Source: Wenzhouxiangella sp. XN24 (GTDB lineage Bacteria > Pseudomonadota > Gammaproteobacteria > Steroidobacterales > XN24). Taken from it: a stretch of 64,000 bases of DNA. The stretch spans positions 186,001-250,000 of the forward strand of contig NZ_JAAMFG010000036.1 in NCBI RefSeq assembly GCF_011064545.1, given 5' to 3'. The translations under genes were made by a program, and so were the position numbers. The notes beneath the pieces are model-generated. The model was not told where the DNA came from and ran no database searches. It saw nothing but the letters and a program-made list of their open reading frames with translations. This document shows positions 1 to 8,760 of this stretch, piece by piece. How positions within the stretch are numbered: the first letter of the stretch is position 1; every line of letters begins with the position of its first letter.

Positions 1-603
1 CTCGAACGGGTGTCCGGTGACAGCCGCACGGTCTTCGAGCTGACGGCGGCCGAACTCGCACGACTGTCGGTCGGCGAGCCGGGCCGTTTCGGCACGCGCT
101 ACGCGGACGCCCGCATCCCGACCCTGGCGGGCTTCGCCGCCTGGCTGTCCAGGCAGCCGGCGATCAACGCCTTTGTCGAACTCAAGCCGGAGAGCATCGA
201 GCGCTTCGGCGCCGCGACCGTCGTCTCGGCCTGCATGGCCGCACTCGCTCCGGCCACGGGGCGCTGGGCGCCGATCTCCTTCGACATCGACACCTTGCGC
301 CTCGCGCGGGACGCCGGCTGTCCGGCCCTGGGGTGGATCGTGCGGGTTTTCGACCCTGCCATCGCCGCCGCGGCCCGGGCCCTGCCGGCGCGCTGGCTGT
401 TCTGCAATCACGAGCGGCTGCCCGCCGGGCCGCTGCCGCCCGGTCCCTGGGACTGGGTGCTCTACGAGATCGGCGATGTCGCCACCGGGCGCGCGATGCT
501 GGCCCGCGGCGCGCGCTGGCTGGAAACCATGGCGGTGACCGAGCTGCAGAAAGGACTCGAGGGCGCCGCATCGCAACACGGCTCCGCGGAAGAAACAGGA
601 TAG
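1..603 (+). CDS. Glycerophosphodiester phosphodiesterase, 3' part (5' end outside window)
   Basis: This is the C-terminal part of a GDPD-family TIM-barrel enzyme, which hydrolyses glycerophosphodiesters from phospholipid turnover to glycerol-3-phosphate and an alcohol. The reading frame is open from base 1, so the true start lies upstream. Visible family features are a segment ending RFGTRYADARIPTL (the usual ...IPTLxE region), the FVELKPE strand carrying the catalytic-side Glu and Lys, and a late strand with LGWIVRVFDP followed by a conserved W. The HR...PENT N-terminal motif is off the window. It sits about 45 bases before the ABC exporter on the same strand, with a separate -10 element between them, so co-transcription is possible but not required. 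Family assignment is confident; substrate is not. Confidence 0.8.
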   Translation, partial: LERVSGDSRTVFELTAAELARLSVGEPGRFGTRYADARIPTLAGFAAWLSRQPAINAFVELKPESIERFGAATVVSACMAALAPATGRWAPISFDIDTLRLARDAGCPALGWIVRVFDPAIAAAARALPARWLFCNHERLPAGPLPPGPWDWVLYEIGDVATGRAMLARGARWLETMAVTELQKGLEGAASQHGSAEETG

Positions 604-629
604 GCGGATGCGGCGGCGCCGGAACCCCG

Positions 630-635
630 TATAAT
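630..635 (+). promoter_or_regulatory. Consensus -10 element upstream of the ABC exporter
   Basis: A perfect TATAAT stands 14 bases before the ATG at 650. No convincing -35 hexamer is seen 16-18 bases upstream. If used, transcription would start around 641-643 and the leader would be under 10 bases, close to a leaderless message. Confidence 0.35.
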
Positions 636-649
636 CCGCGCCCCACGAC

Positions 650-2482
650 ATGGCTACTACACGCAACCCCGATGGTAGCGAGACCGTCACGGACGGCGCA
701 GAGCGCGCCCGCAGCCGCACGCTGCGGCCGCTGCGCGACCTGCTGCCCTTTTTGAAGCCCTATCGCGGCATGTTGGCGGCGGCGCTGGGCGCGCTGCTGC
801 TCGCCGCCGGCGCGACGCTGAGCCTGCCGGTGGCGGTGCGCTTCATGATCGACCAGGGCTTCTCCGCCGAGAACACCGCGCAGGTGGACCGCTATTTCCT
901 CGCGATGTTCGGCATCGCCAGCCTGCTGGCGATCTCCACGTCGCTGCGGTACTACTTCGTCAGCTGGCTCGGCGAACGGGTGGTGGCGGACGTGCGCGAG
1001 GCCGTGTTCCGCCACATCCTGCGCCTCAGCCAGTCTTTCTACGAGACCACGCGCACCGGCGAAGTGTTGTCCCGTCTCACCACCGACACCACGATCCTGC
1101 AGTCGGTGGTCGGCTCGAGCGCATCCGTCGCCCTGCGCAACGTGCTGCTGCTCGCCGGCGGCCTCGTCATGCTGGCGATCACGAGCCCCAAGCTGACGGG
1201 GCTCATCGTCGTGCTCGTCCCGGTGATGCTGTTGCCACTGATCCTGTTCGGCCGCCGCGTACGCATGCTGTCGCGGCGCAACCAGGACCGGGTGGCGGAC
1301 TCGAGCGCGCTGGCCGAGGAGATCCTGACGGCGATGCGGATCGTCCAGGCCTACGTGCGCGAGACCTGGGAGGCGGCGCGTTTTCGCGACGTCGTCGAGG
1401 ACTCGTTCATCGCCGCCCTGGCGCGCATCCGCGCACGGGCCCTGCTGACGGCCGTCGTGATCCTGTTCGTCTTCGGCGCCATCGTGCTCGTCCTGTGGTT
1501 CGGCGCGAAGGCGGTGCTTGCCGGCACGATGACCGGCGGGCAACTCGGCCAGTTCGTGCTTTACGCGGTCCTGGTGGCCGGTTCGTTCGCCGCGCTCGCC
1601 GAGGTCTGGGGCGAGGTGCAGCGCGCGGCCGGCGCGATGGAGCGCATCATGGAACTGCTCACGACCACCCCCGAGATCCGCGATCCGGCCCGTCCCGCCG
1701 CGGCCGCCGTGCCCGCCCGCGGGGAAGTGCGCGTCGAGAACCTCGACTTCTGGTACCCGGCGAGGCCGGACCGCAAGGCGCTCGACAATGTCAGCTTCAC
1801 CGTGCCGGCCGGGAAGACCGTGGCGCTGGTCGGGCCCTCGGGCGCCGGCAAGACCACCGTGTTCCAGCTGCTGCTGCGCTTCTACGACCCGCAGTCGGGC
1901 TGCATACGCCTCGACGGCGTGGACATCGGCACGCTCAGCCTCGCCGACCTGCGCGGGGCGATGGCGATGGTGCCGCAGGAAACCGTGATCTTTTCGACCA
2001 GCGCCCGCGAGAACATTCGCTACGGGCGACCGGAGGCGGACGATGCGGAAGTCGAGGCGGCGGCACGCGCCGCCCTGGCCCATGAATTCATCTGCGACAT
2101 GCCCGAGGGATACGACACCTACCTCGGCGAACGCGGCGTGCGCCTCTCCGGCGGCCAGCGCCAGCGCATCGCGATCGCCCGCGCGATCCTGAAGAATCCC
2201 CCGCTGTTGCTGCTCGACGAGGCGACCAGCGCCCTGGATGCCGAGAGCGAGCAGCAGGTGCAGCAGGCGCTCGACCGACTGATGACCGACCGCACCACCA
2301 TCGTCATCGCTCACCGGCTCGCCACCGTGCTCAAGGCCGACCGTATCGTGGTGCTGGAAGGCGGCCGACTCGTGGCCACCGGCAGCCACGATGAGCTGGT
2401 CGCACAGGAAGGCCTTTATGCGCGCCTCGCCCGCCTGCAGTTCGCCGAGCCGCCGCTGGCGCAGGTATCGGGAGCCCGCTAG
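650..2482 (+). CDS. MsbA-type ABC exporter (fused membrane and ATPase domains)
   Basis: This 610-residue half-transporter has an N-terminal type-I exporter membrane domain (about residues 35-330, six predicted helices) and a C-terminal nucleotide-binding domain. ATPase motifs are complete: Walker A GPSGAGKTT near residue 395, signature LSGGQRQR near 498, Walker B LLLLDEATSALD near 520, and an IAHR H-loop near 553. Such proteins homodimerise in the inner membrane and flip lipids or export hydrophobic substrates. The family is close to MsbA and to the widespread proteobacterial subfamily-B exporters, but the substrate cannot be read from sequence. The start at 650 fits the length of the family and leaves about 30 polar residues before the first helix. 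Downstream, the next genes run in the opposite direction. Confidence 0.88.
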   Translation: MATTRNPDGSETVTDGAERARSRTLRPLRDLLPFLKPYRGMLAAALGALLLAAGATLSLPVAVRFMIDQGFSAENTAQVDRYFLAMFGIASLLAISTSLRYYFVSWLGERVVADVREAVFRHILRLSQSFYETTRTGEVLSRLTTDTTILQSVVGSSASVALRNVLLLAGGLVMLAITSPKLTGLIVVLVPVMLLPLILFGRRVRMLSRRNQDRVADSSALAEEILTAMRIVQAYVRETWEAARFRDVVEDSFIAALARIRARALLTAVVILFVFGAIVLVLWFGAKAVLAGTMTGGQLGQFVLYAVLVAGSFAALAEVWGEVQRAAGAMERIMELLTTTPEIRDPARPAAAAVPARGEVRVENLDFWYPARPDRKALDNVSFTVPAGKTVALVGPSGAGKTTVFQLLLRFYDPQSGCIRLDGVDIGTLSLADLRGAMAMVPQETVIFSTSARENIRYGRPEADDAEVEAAARAALAHEFICDMPEGYDTYLGERGVRLSGGQRQRIAIARAILKNPPLLLLDEATSALDAESEQQVQQALDRLMTDRTTIVIAHRLATVLKADRIVVLEGGRLVATGSHDELVAQEGLYARLARLQFAEPPLAQVSGAR

Positions 2483-2550
2483 CGACCCCGCGACCCGGCC
2501 GGCTGATCCGCCCGCGCCTCCCTACTCGCCGCGCATGCGCCCGCGTCTAC

Positions 2551-2907
2551 CTACCCGCCGTGCGTGCGCCCGCGCCAGCGCAACGCCGCGAGGATGAACA
2601 GCGCGATCATGAACCAGGCCATGTCCAGCCCGGCTGCGGGCGCGTCCGCCCGCACGTAAACCGCAACGAATGCGCCGGTCACCCCTGCCAGCACGACGGC
2701 TCCGGGGAAGAAGGTCGCGGGCCGGAGCAGCAGCACGGCGCCGCCCAGCTCGGCGAGCGAGATCGCCCATACCGCCCACGGCGGCCAGCCGAGCACGGCG
2801 AAATGCAGGACATGGAAATCCGCCTGGAACACCCGCAGCAGCGCGCGGGCGGCAAAAGCGGCGGCGAGCGCCAGCGTCGCCCACTGCACGGCGGGCAGGC
2901 GGATCAT
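2551..2907 (-). CDS. Small DoxX-like four-helix membrane protein
   Basis: This 118-residue protein is almost entirely hydrophobic, with four predicted membrane helices and a basic C-terminal end (RWRGRTHGG). The spacing of helices and the LAELGGAVLLL segment resemble the DoxX/DUF4149-like family of small inner-membrane proteins of uncertain role. The start was placed at the ATG at 2907 because it overlaps the stop of the upstream hydrolase gene (ATGA, 2904-2907); an in-frame ATG at 2985 would run deep into that gene. It is the last gene of a four-gene minus-strand operon (SDR, reductase, hydrolase, this gene). Function unknown. Confidence 0.65.
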   Translation of the reverse strand: MIRLPAVQWATLALAAAFAARALLRVFQADFHVLHFAVLGWPPWAVWAISLAELGGAVLLLRPATFFPGAVVLAGVTGAFVAVYVRADAPAAGLDMAWFMIALFILAALRWRGRTHGG

Positions 2908-3905
2908 GCGGCGACCGCCGCGAACCAGCGGGCCATCTGCTCGTCCACCCAGCTGCTGCCGGCGAGTGACGGCAGGAAACCGCAATGCCCGCCGCGGCGC
3001 GTGGCCACGACCTGCAGTGTGGCGGGGGCGGCGAGACGCGCCAGGTCTTTCGCGGGAATCACCGGGTCGTCCCTGGCCGCCACCAGCAGCGCGGGGATCT
3101 CGAGCCCGGCCAGGGCCTCCCCGACGATCGCGTAACCGGCGAGATAGCTCTGCAGGTCCGGGTATTCACTGAAGTCGCGCACGAAGTAGTCCGTCATGTC
3201 GCGCAGGCCGCGGAAGCGACGCAGACGCTCGAAGTCGTACAGCTCGGGAAAAAAGCCCGCCTTGATTTCCAGCGAGCGGCGCCACTTGGCCATGAAATAA
3301 CGTTCATAAGGCCAGGCCTGCTCCATCGCGTCGAGGGTGCTGGCCGGATCGAGCACGGGGCACACGGCCATGACCCGCGCGAGGGGAATGCCGGCCTCGG
3401 GCGCACGCGCCGCCACGCGCAACGCGAAATTGCCGCCCAGCGAAAAGCCCCCGAGACACAACGGCCGGTCGGGAAACAGCGCCGCGATCCGCGCCACGGC
3501 GCCGACGACCTCGGGCAGCCGGTTCGAATGGAACAGCTCCCGGTTGAGGTGGTGGCTCGGGCCGTGGTCGCGCAAATGCAGGCGCACCACGTCCCAGCCC
3601 TCCTGGCGCAGGCGCACGGCGGCTGAGAGCAGGTAGCTGGAATCCGCCGTGCCTTCCCAGCCATGGATCAGCACGGCGACGCCACGCGACGGTCCGGCCG
3701 GCGTCGCGGGCGCCGGCGCATACCAGCTGTGCAGCCGCACCCCGTCGCCGCAGTCGAGCAGCAACGGCTCGCTGGCGGCGATCAGGGACGCAGCGCGACG
3801 CAGCAGGAGGCGGCGCCGGAAGACGGAACTGGGCAATATCGACTGCAGATGGCGGTTCGAGATCGGACCCTGCGGCGCGAACTCGAGAGCGGTCTCAGTC
3901 GCCAC
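2904..3905 (-). CDS. YheT-family alpha/beta hydrolase
   Basis: This 333-residue hydrolase belongs to the YheT/COG0429 esterase group. It shows the family N-terminal motif NRHLQSILPS, the oxyanion region LIHGWEG, the nucleophile elbow GFSLGG (Ser155), an acid in AARDDPVIP (Asp279 or Asp280) and His307 in GGHCGF, which form a plausible catalytic triad. Members hydrolyse short-chain esters in vitro, but the physiological substrate is unknown. The start codon is GTG at 3905, giving an 11-base overlap with the preceding reductase gene and a 4-base overlap with the following DoxX-like gene, so translational coupling is likely. Confidence 0.85.
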   Translation of the reverse strand: MATETALEFAPQGPISNRHLQSILPSSVFRRRLLLRRAASLIAASEPLLLDCGDGVRLHSWYAPAPATPAGPSRGVAVLIHGWEGTADSSYLLSAAVRLRQEGWDVVRLHLRDHGPSHHLNRELFHSNRLPEVVGAVARIAALFPDRPLCLGGFSLGGNFALRVAARAPEAGIPLARVMAVCPVLDPASTLDAMEQAWPYERYFMAKWRRSLEIKAGFFPELYDFERLRRFRGLRDMTDYFVRDFSEYPDLQSYLAGYAIVGEALAGLEIPALLVAARDDPVIPAKDLARLAAPATLQVVATRRGGHCGFLPSLAGSSWVDEQMARWFAAVAA

Positions 3906-4965
3906 CGGCCGACTCGACCCGGATCGGCTCCGAGCCGGGCAGTTCCTCGACGAAGGCCTCGCCGACCAGGCCGGCCGGCGTGAGATGGCCCGCCACGCCG
4001 CTCATGGCGAGCACGCGCTCGACGATGCGCAGCGAGGCATGCACCGTGACGTCGTAACCGTTCGCCACGCGCACGCGCCCCCGGACCGTGCGTCCGGCCG
4101 CGTTGCTCGCCTCGCCCCAGACGAAGGTCGGCGTGCGCGCCCGCTGCGCCTCGCCCGGGCCGCGCACCGTCCTGCCGATCCGGCGCTTCAGCCAGCCCTG
4201 CACGGGGCCCAGCCCCAGCAGAGGCCGGACCAGGTTCATCCGCTTGAGGCGCGCCACGAGCTTGGGCGACGCGGGGATGTAGACCTCGATATTGGGGATG
4301 CCCGTGGCGTGGTACGCGGTGGAGACATCCCCCCAGGGAATCGTCATCGCCAGCTTCTCGCCGTCGCCGAAGTCGATCCGCCGTGTCTTGTAAGCCAGCG
4401 GCACGGACACCAGGCGCCCGTCACGGCGTACCTTGCCGCCCTGCGCGAGGCCTTCCACGGAGGTCCGTGCGGTGCCAGGGCTCATGCCGCCGCGGGAATC
4501 GAAGCCGAGCGCGAGCCGCGTGGCATCGGGCAAGGCCGCCTTGAGGGCGGCGGCCAGGCAATCGGTCGGCACGACATCGAAGCCCACGCCCGGGCACAGC
4601 ACGACGCCGGCGGCCCGCGCCTCGTCATCGAGCGTGTGCGCGAGCTCGAAAACGGCGACCTCGCCCGTGATGTCGAGATAATGTGCGCCGCGTGCGATGC
4701 ACGCCTGCATCATCGGTCGCGCGGTGGCAGAGAAAGGTCCGGCGCAATGCAGCACCAGGGCCATGCCGGAGATGCCTTCCCCTACCTCGTCCTGCGTCTC
4801 GAGGCCGAAGCTGCGGTGTTCGAGCCCGAGTTCGCGTGCCAGGGCGCCGACCTTCTCATCGCTGCGCCCGGCCAGCACGGGCGCGAGACCGCGGCGCACG
4901 GCCTCGCGCGCGATCAGCTCGCCGGTGTAACCGTTCGCGCCGTAGATCATCCATGCGGAATTCAC
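3895..4965 (-). CDS. Saccharopine-dehydrogenase-like NAD(P)-binding reductase
   Basis: This 356-residue protein begins with a Rossmann fold (YGANGYTG near residues 8-15, then a GRS second strand) typical of the saccharopine dehydrogenase NADP-binding family. The family also includes trans-acting enoyl reductases of lipid synthesis, and LVLHCAGPFS and YLDITGE are characteristic of that branch. The start is GTG at 4965, overlapping the TGA of the upstream SDR gene (GTGA, 4962-4965); an internal ATG five codons on is a less likely alternative. Grouping with an SDR and an alpha/beta hydrolase suggests a lipid or hydrophobic-compound redox role, which is inference. Confidence 0.8.
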   Translation of the reverse strand: MNSAWMIYGANGYTGELIAREAVRRGLAPVLAGRSDEKVGALARELGLEHRSFGLETQDEVGEGISGMALVLHCAGPFSATARPMMQACIARGAHYLDITGEVAVFELAHTLDDEARAAGVVLCPGVGFDVVPTDCLAAALKAALPDATRLALGFDSRGGMSPGTARTSVEGLAQGGKVRRDGRLVSVPLAYKTRRIDFGDGEKLAMTIPWGDVSTAYHATGIPNIEVYIPASPKLVARLKRMNLVRPLLGLGPVQGWLKRRIGRTVRGPGEAQRARTPTFVWGEASNAAGRTVRGRVRVANGYDVTVHASLRIVERVLAMSGVAGHLTPAGLVGEAFVEELPGSEPIRVESAGGD

Positions 4966-5852
4966 GCGACTTTGCTCCCGCGCCGGCGTGGCGCCTTGCC
5001 CGCATTCCTGCCGTCATCCGTCGCCGGCTGCGCCGCGCCTGCCGGTGCCGCCGAGCCGCCCAGGAAGGCATTGGCCTTCTTCTTCAGGGTCGCGAAGAAC
5101 ATGTCGGGGGCGGCGCGCTTGAGCAACAGTCCGACGCGCGCCTCCGCGTGCGGCAGGATCATGAAGTCCTTCTTGCGGGCGCCGCGGCGGATCAGGCGGG
5201 CCACGTCCGCGGCGTCCAGCGACGACTTCTCCATCAGCTTCAGTGCCACGCGCCGGGATTCCTCGCTGCCGCGGAAGTCGTCCAGGAGGTTCGTCTTGAA
5301 GAAGGACGGACAGGCCACGCTGACCTCCACGCCGTGCGGCGACAACTCGAGGCGCAGGGTCTCGGAGAGCGAGATCACGCCGGCCTTAGAGACGTTGTAG
5401 GCCGCCACGCCCGGCGGCGAGGCGAAGCCGGCGGCCGAAGCGATGTTGATGACATGGCCCGCGCCGGCGCGGATCATGGCGGGGACGAAAGCGCGCGTCA
5501 CGGCGACCACGCCGAACAGGTTCACCTCGAGAATCCGGCGCCAGTCCGCATCGCTGGTGTCCACTACGGTGCCCGAGCCCGCGATTCCCGCGTTGTTCAC
5601 CAGGATATCGAGGCCATGCCAGCCGCGACCGATGGCGGTCGCCGCTGCCGTCACAGAGGCGTTGTCCGTGACGTCGCATTCCAGCACCAGCGCCTTGCCG
5701 CCGGCCGCCTCGACCTCGACGCCCACCGCCGCCGCGGTCTCCCCGTCGCGATCCAGCACGGCGACCCGCGCGCCGGCGCGGGCGTATTCGAGGGCCAGGG
5801 CGCGCCCAAGGCCGCTGCCTGCACCGGTAATGACAACCCGTTCTTTTTTCAT
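4962..5852 (-). CDS. Short-chain dehydrogenase/reductase
   Basis: This 296-residue classical SDR has the cofactor motif TGAGSGLG (residues 9-16), the NNAG structural motif near residue 86, a catalytic Ser near 139 and YNVSK (Tyr152, Lys156). A C-terminal extension of about 40 residues ends in a basic tail (RRRGSK), longer than minimal SDRs of about 250 residues. It is the first gene of the minus-strand operon; the ATG at 5852 follows an ACGAGGC ribosome binding site. Direct repeats upstream (5866-5895) are candidate regulatory sites. Substrate unknown; relatives oxidise or reduce hydroxyacyl, steroid or alcohol substrates. Confidence 0.85.
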   Translation of the reverse strand: MKKERVVITGAGSGLGRALALEYARAGARVAVLDRDGETAAAVGVEVEAAGGKALVLECDVTDNASVTAAATAIGRGWHGLDILVNNAGIAGSGTVVDTSDADWRRILEVNLFGVVAVTRAFVPAMIRAGAGHVINIASAAGFASPPGVAAYNVSKAGVISLSETLRLELSPHGVEVSVACPSFFKTNLLDDFRGSEESRRVALKLMEKSSLDAADVARLIRRGARKKDFMILPHAEARVGLLLKRAAPDMFFATLKKKANAFLGGSAAPAGAAQPATDDGRNAGKAPRRRGSKVA

Positions 5853-5865
5853 GGTGCCTCGTCTG

Positions 5866-5895
5866 ACATGATGTCTGCGGAAAACGTACATGATG
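5866..5895. repeat. Direct repeat ACATGATG x2, two helical turns apart
   Basis: The 8-mer ACATGATG occurs at 5866-5873 and again at 5888-5895, 22 bases apart start to start, in the intergenic region between the divergent SDR and phosphatase genes. Spacing of about two helical turns fits a dimeric or cooperative regulator, but nothing else identifies one. Confidence 0.35.
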
Positions 5896-5990
5896 CACGA
5901 CCCAGCGACCTTTGTTGACCTCCGCCCGGCCGCCGCGCCACTCCGGCCCGCCGCGCCGCCCGATTCCCCCCGATGCGAGCCCGGCCCGTC

Positions 5991-6707
5991 ATGGCGGTGA
6001 TTTACCTGATTCGTCACGGCCAGGCCTCCTTCGGCAGCGAGGATTACGACTGCCTGTCCGAGCTCGGCCGCCGCCAGGCCGGGCTGCTCGGCGCGTACCT
6101 GCGAGCGCGCGCGCCGTTCGACACGCTGCTCAGCGGGGCGCTGCTGCGCCAGCAGGACACCGCGACGGAGATCGCAGGAAGCTTCGGCGCCCGCGCCCCG
6201 GCGGTGCATGTCGCCGAGGCCTTCAACGAGTACGACCACGAGGGCGTCATCCGCGCCTACCTGCCGCACTTCATGGCCGAAGTCGGCGCGCCCCGACAGC
6301 TCGCGGAAGCCGACGTGTTCCGCGACCACAAGCTGTTCGAGTTCGCATTCCGTTTCATGATCAAGGCGTGGATGGACAACACGGCCCACGACCATGCGCC
6401 CCTCGAAACCTGGCGGGAGTTCTGCCACCGGGTCAGCACCGGACTCGAGGACGTACTCGCCCTGCACGGCCCCAAGGCCCGGGTGGCGATCGTCACGTCG
6501 GGCGGCACGATCGCCGCGGCGTTGCGTGCGGTCCTCGGCCTCTCGAACAAGCGCACCCTGTCGATCAACTGGAGCATCTACAACGCCTCGCTGACGCAGC
6601 TGTATTACGGTCGCTCGGCGCGCCACGAAGACGCTCTGCTGCTCGGCTTCAACAGCGTCTCCCACCTCGAATCCGAAGGCGGCCGCGAGCTGATCACGTT
6701 CCGCTAG
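5991..6707 (+). CDS. Histidine phosphatase (phosphoglycerate-mutase-like) family protein
   Basis: This protein of about 238 residues has the branch-1 histidine phosphatase signature IYLIRHGQ at its N-terminus (catalytic His9 within RHG) and a second-half IVTSGGTI strand where the family's second conserved His region is expected; the residue there is Ser, not the usual His (usual form VSHGG). The acid region SGALLRQQDTA is present. An in-frame ATG at 5973 adds six residues (MRARPV); 5991 was chosen because family members typically begin two to four residues before the first strand. Likely a phosphatase of small molecules or phosphopeptides; substrate unknown. It precedes a ZIP transporter by 33 bases. 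Confidence 0.8.
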   Translation: MAVIYLIRHGQASFGSEDYDCLSELGRRQAGLLGAYLRARAPFDTLLSGALLRQQDTATEIAGSFGARAPAVHVAEAFNEYDHEGVIRAYLPHFMAEVGAPRQLAEADVFRDHKLFEFAFRFMIKAWMDNTAHDHAPLETWREFCHRVSTGLEDVLALHGPKARVAIVTSGGTIAAALRAVLGLSNKRTLSINWSIYNASLTQLYYGRSARHEDALLLGFNSVSHLESEGGRELITFR

Positions 6708-6740
6708 CCTAAGCTTGCAGGAAAGCCGGAAAGTCGCTCC

Positions 6741-7487
6741 ATGCTCGAAGTCAATGTCTGGACCGTCCTGCTGGCCGCGGCCATCACGGCCGTCGCGACC
6801 GGCTGCGGCGCGTTACCCTTCTTCTTCGTCCGCCGCATCCCCGAGCGGGCCCTGGGCCTGGCGAACGCCGCTGCGGCCGGCCTGATGCTGGCCGCCAGCC
6901 ACGGCCTGATCGCCGAAGGCTTTGCCGCCGAACCGGACCGCACCCTCGGCGGCATCCTGCTCGGACTCGTCCTGATCGTGGCCGCGAACCGCCTGTTACG
7001 ACGACACCAGGACCTGGACGTGGCCGAGCTGAGCGGAGCCGACGCGCGCAAAGCCGTGCTCATCCTCGGCGTCATGACCGCGCACTCTTTCGCGGAGGGC
7101 GTCGGCGTCGGCGTGGCGTTCGGCGACAGCGACCGGCTGGGCCTGTTCATCGCCGTGGCCATCGCGATCCACAACATCCCGGAGGGGCTGGCGATCAGCC
7201 TCGTCCTCGTGCCCCGCGGCACGCCGCCCTGGAAGGCCGCCGGGTGGAGCATATTCAGCAGCCTGCCGCAGCCGCTGATGGCCATCCCCGCGTTTCTTTT
7301 CGTACTCGCCTTCCAGCCGTTCCTGCCCGTCGGGCTCGGCCTGGCCGCGGGCGCCATGCTCTGGATGATCTTCGCCGAGCTGGTGCCGGACGCCCTGAAG
7401 CACGCCTCGGGCGCCGCCGTAGGCGCCACCGTGGCGCTGGCATTCACCGCCCTGCTGGCATTCCAGCACTACGTCCTGCACCTCTGA
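6741..7487 (+). CDS. ZIP-family divalent metal transporter
   Basis: This 248-residue integral membrane protein has about eight predicted helices. Two metal-binding helices are recognisable: HSFAEG (residues 115-120) and HNIPEG (144-149), the hallmark of ZIP transporters that bring Zn(II), Fe(II) or related ions into the cytoplasm. Between helices 3 and 4 is a short charged loop (RRHQDLDVAELSGAD) instead of the long His-rich loop of eukaryotic ZIPs. GGAAAG upstream of the ATG at 6741 serves as ribosome binding site. It may be co-transcribed with the upstream phosphatase. Metal specificity cannot be read from sequence. Confidence 0.87.
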   Translation: MLEVNVWTVLLAAAITAVATGCGALPFFFVRRIPERALGLANAAAAGLMLAASHGLIAEGFAAEPDRTLGGILLGLVLIVAANRLLRRHQDLDVAELSGADARKAVLILGVMTAHSFAEGVGVGVAFGDSDRLGLFIAVAIAIHNIPEGLAISLVLVPRGTPPWKAAGWSIFSSLPQPLMAIPAFLFVLAFQPFLPVGLGLAAGAMLWMIFAELVPDALKHASGAAVGATVALAFTALLAFQHYVLHL

Positions 7488-7563
7488 GAACGGCGGGTTC
7501 GCTCCCGGTTCACCGGAGCATTTACAATGCGCGGTCAACGCCTTCCCAGCCCGGGTGACCACC

Positions 7564-8760
7564 ATGGATTTCCACGTAGACGCCGACCTCGCCGCGAGAC
7601 TCGAGCGCATCCGCAGCTTCGTGATCGACGAGGTCCAACCGCTCGAAGCGCATCTCCTCGCCGGCGAATGGACCGAGGTGGAGACCGGCGTCGCGGCCTG
7701 CCGGAAGCGGGTCAAGGCGGAAGGCTGGTGGGCGCCGAACCTGTCGCCCGAGGAAGGCGGCAGCGGCCGCGGGCTCGTGGCGCTCGGACTCATCTCCGAA
7801 GTGCTGGGCCGCAGCCCCCTGGGGCATGTCGTGTTCGGCTGCCAGGCGCCCGATGCGGGGAACGCCGAGCTGCTCGTCACGCACGGCACCGAAGCGCAGC
7901 GCGAGCGCTGGCTCGCGCCGCTGGCCGCGGGCGACATCCGCAGCTGCTTCCTGATGACGGAACCGGAGTTCCCGGGCTCCAACCCGACCCGGATGGGCAC
8001 GACCGCCGCACGGGACGGCGACGAGTTCGTGCTCAACGGCCACAAGTGGTTCGCCACCGCGGCCGACGGCGCGAGTTTCGGCATCTGCATGGCCGTCACC
8101 GATCCCGAGGCCGACAAGTATCGGCGCGCCAGCATGATCCTCGTCGAGACCGACCGGCCGGGTTTCCAGCTGGTGCGCAACATCCAGATCATGGGCCACG
8201 CGGGACACGGCTTCTTCAGCCACGGCGAGGTCCGCCTGGAGAACGTGCGCGTGCCGGCGGCCAACCTGCTGGGCCAGGCGGGGGCCGGCTTCGCCATGGC
8301 CCAGGAGCGTCTCGGCCCGGGCCGGGTGCACCACTGCATGCGCTGGCTGGGCATCTGCCGGCGCGCCATGGACGAGATGATGTCCCACGTCCTCAGGCGC
8401 GAGATCAAGCCGGGCATGCCGCTGGCTGCGATGGGTACGGTGCAGGACTGGATCGCGGAATCCGCGGCGGAGATCGAGGCGGCACGCGCGCTGGTCCTCA
8501 TGACCGCCTGGACGATCGAGCAGGAAGGCTTCAGCGCCGCACGCGAGCGCGTCTCGATGATCAAGTACTACACCGCCAACGTCATGCAGCGGGTGGTGGA
8601 TCGCGCCGTGCAGGCCCACGGCGGCCTGGGCGTCACCGACGACCGTATCCTCGCGTTCTTCTTCCGCGAGGAGCGCGCCGCGCGCATCTACGACGGCCCG
8701 GACGAGGTACATCGCATGGCGGTCTCGCGCCGGCTGCTGAAATCGGCGGCCGGCCGGTGA
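7564..8760 (+). CDS. Acyl-CoA dehydrogenase, ACAD10/11 type
   Basis: This FAD-dependent acyl-CoA dehydrogenase (398 residues from the ATG at 7564) carries the conserved FAD/substrate segments CFLMTEPEFPGSNP and NGHKWF, and the C-terminal VQAHGGLG motif. An in-frame GTG at 7555 adds three residues and is an alternative start; a TACAAT -10-like element lies at 7523-7528. The gene ends in a GTGA overlap with an aminoglycoside-phosphotransferase-fold kinase, the same two domains that are fused in animal ACAD10 and ACAD11. From knowledge of those proteins the pair is expected to handle hydroxyacyl-CoAs: the kinase phosphorylates the hydroxyl and the dehydrogenase-fold enzyme eliminates phosphate. 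That role is inference here. Confidence 0.87.
   Translation: MDFHVDADLAARLERIRSFVIDEVQPLEAHLLAGEWTEVETGVAACRKRVKAEGWWAPNLSPEEGGSGRGLVALGLISEVLGRSPLGHVVFGCQAPDAGNAELLVTHGTEAQRERWLAPLAAGDIRSCFLMTEPEFPGSNPTRMGTTAARDGDEFVLNGHKWFATAADGASFGICMAVTDPEADKYRRASMILVETDRPGFQLVRNIQIMGHAGHGFFSHGEVRLENVRVPAANLLGQAGAGFAMAQERLGPGRVHHCMRWLGICRRAMDEMMSHVLRREIKPGMPLAAMGTVQDWIAESAAEIEAARALVLMTAWTIEQEGFSAARERVSMIKYYTANVMQRVVDRAVQAHGGLGVTDDRILAFFFREERAARIYDGPDEVHRMAVSRRLLKSAAGR

Noticed and set aside
182-2389. 735-codon antisense frame opposite the ABC exporter
   Set aside because: The sense frame carries all ABC motifs. The antisense protein is low-complexity and without recognisable domains.
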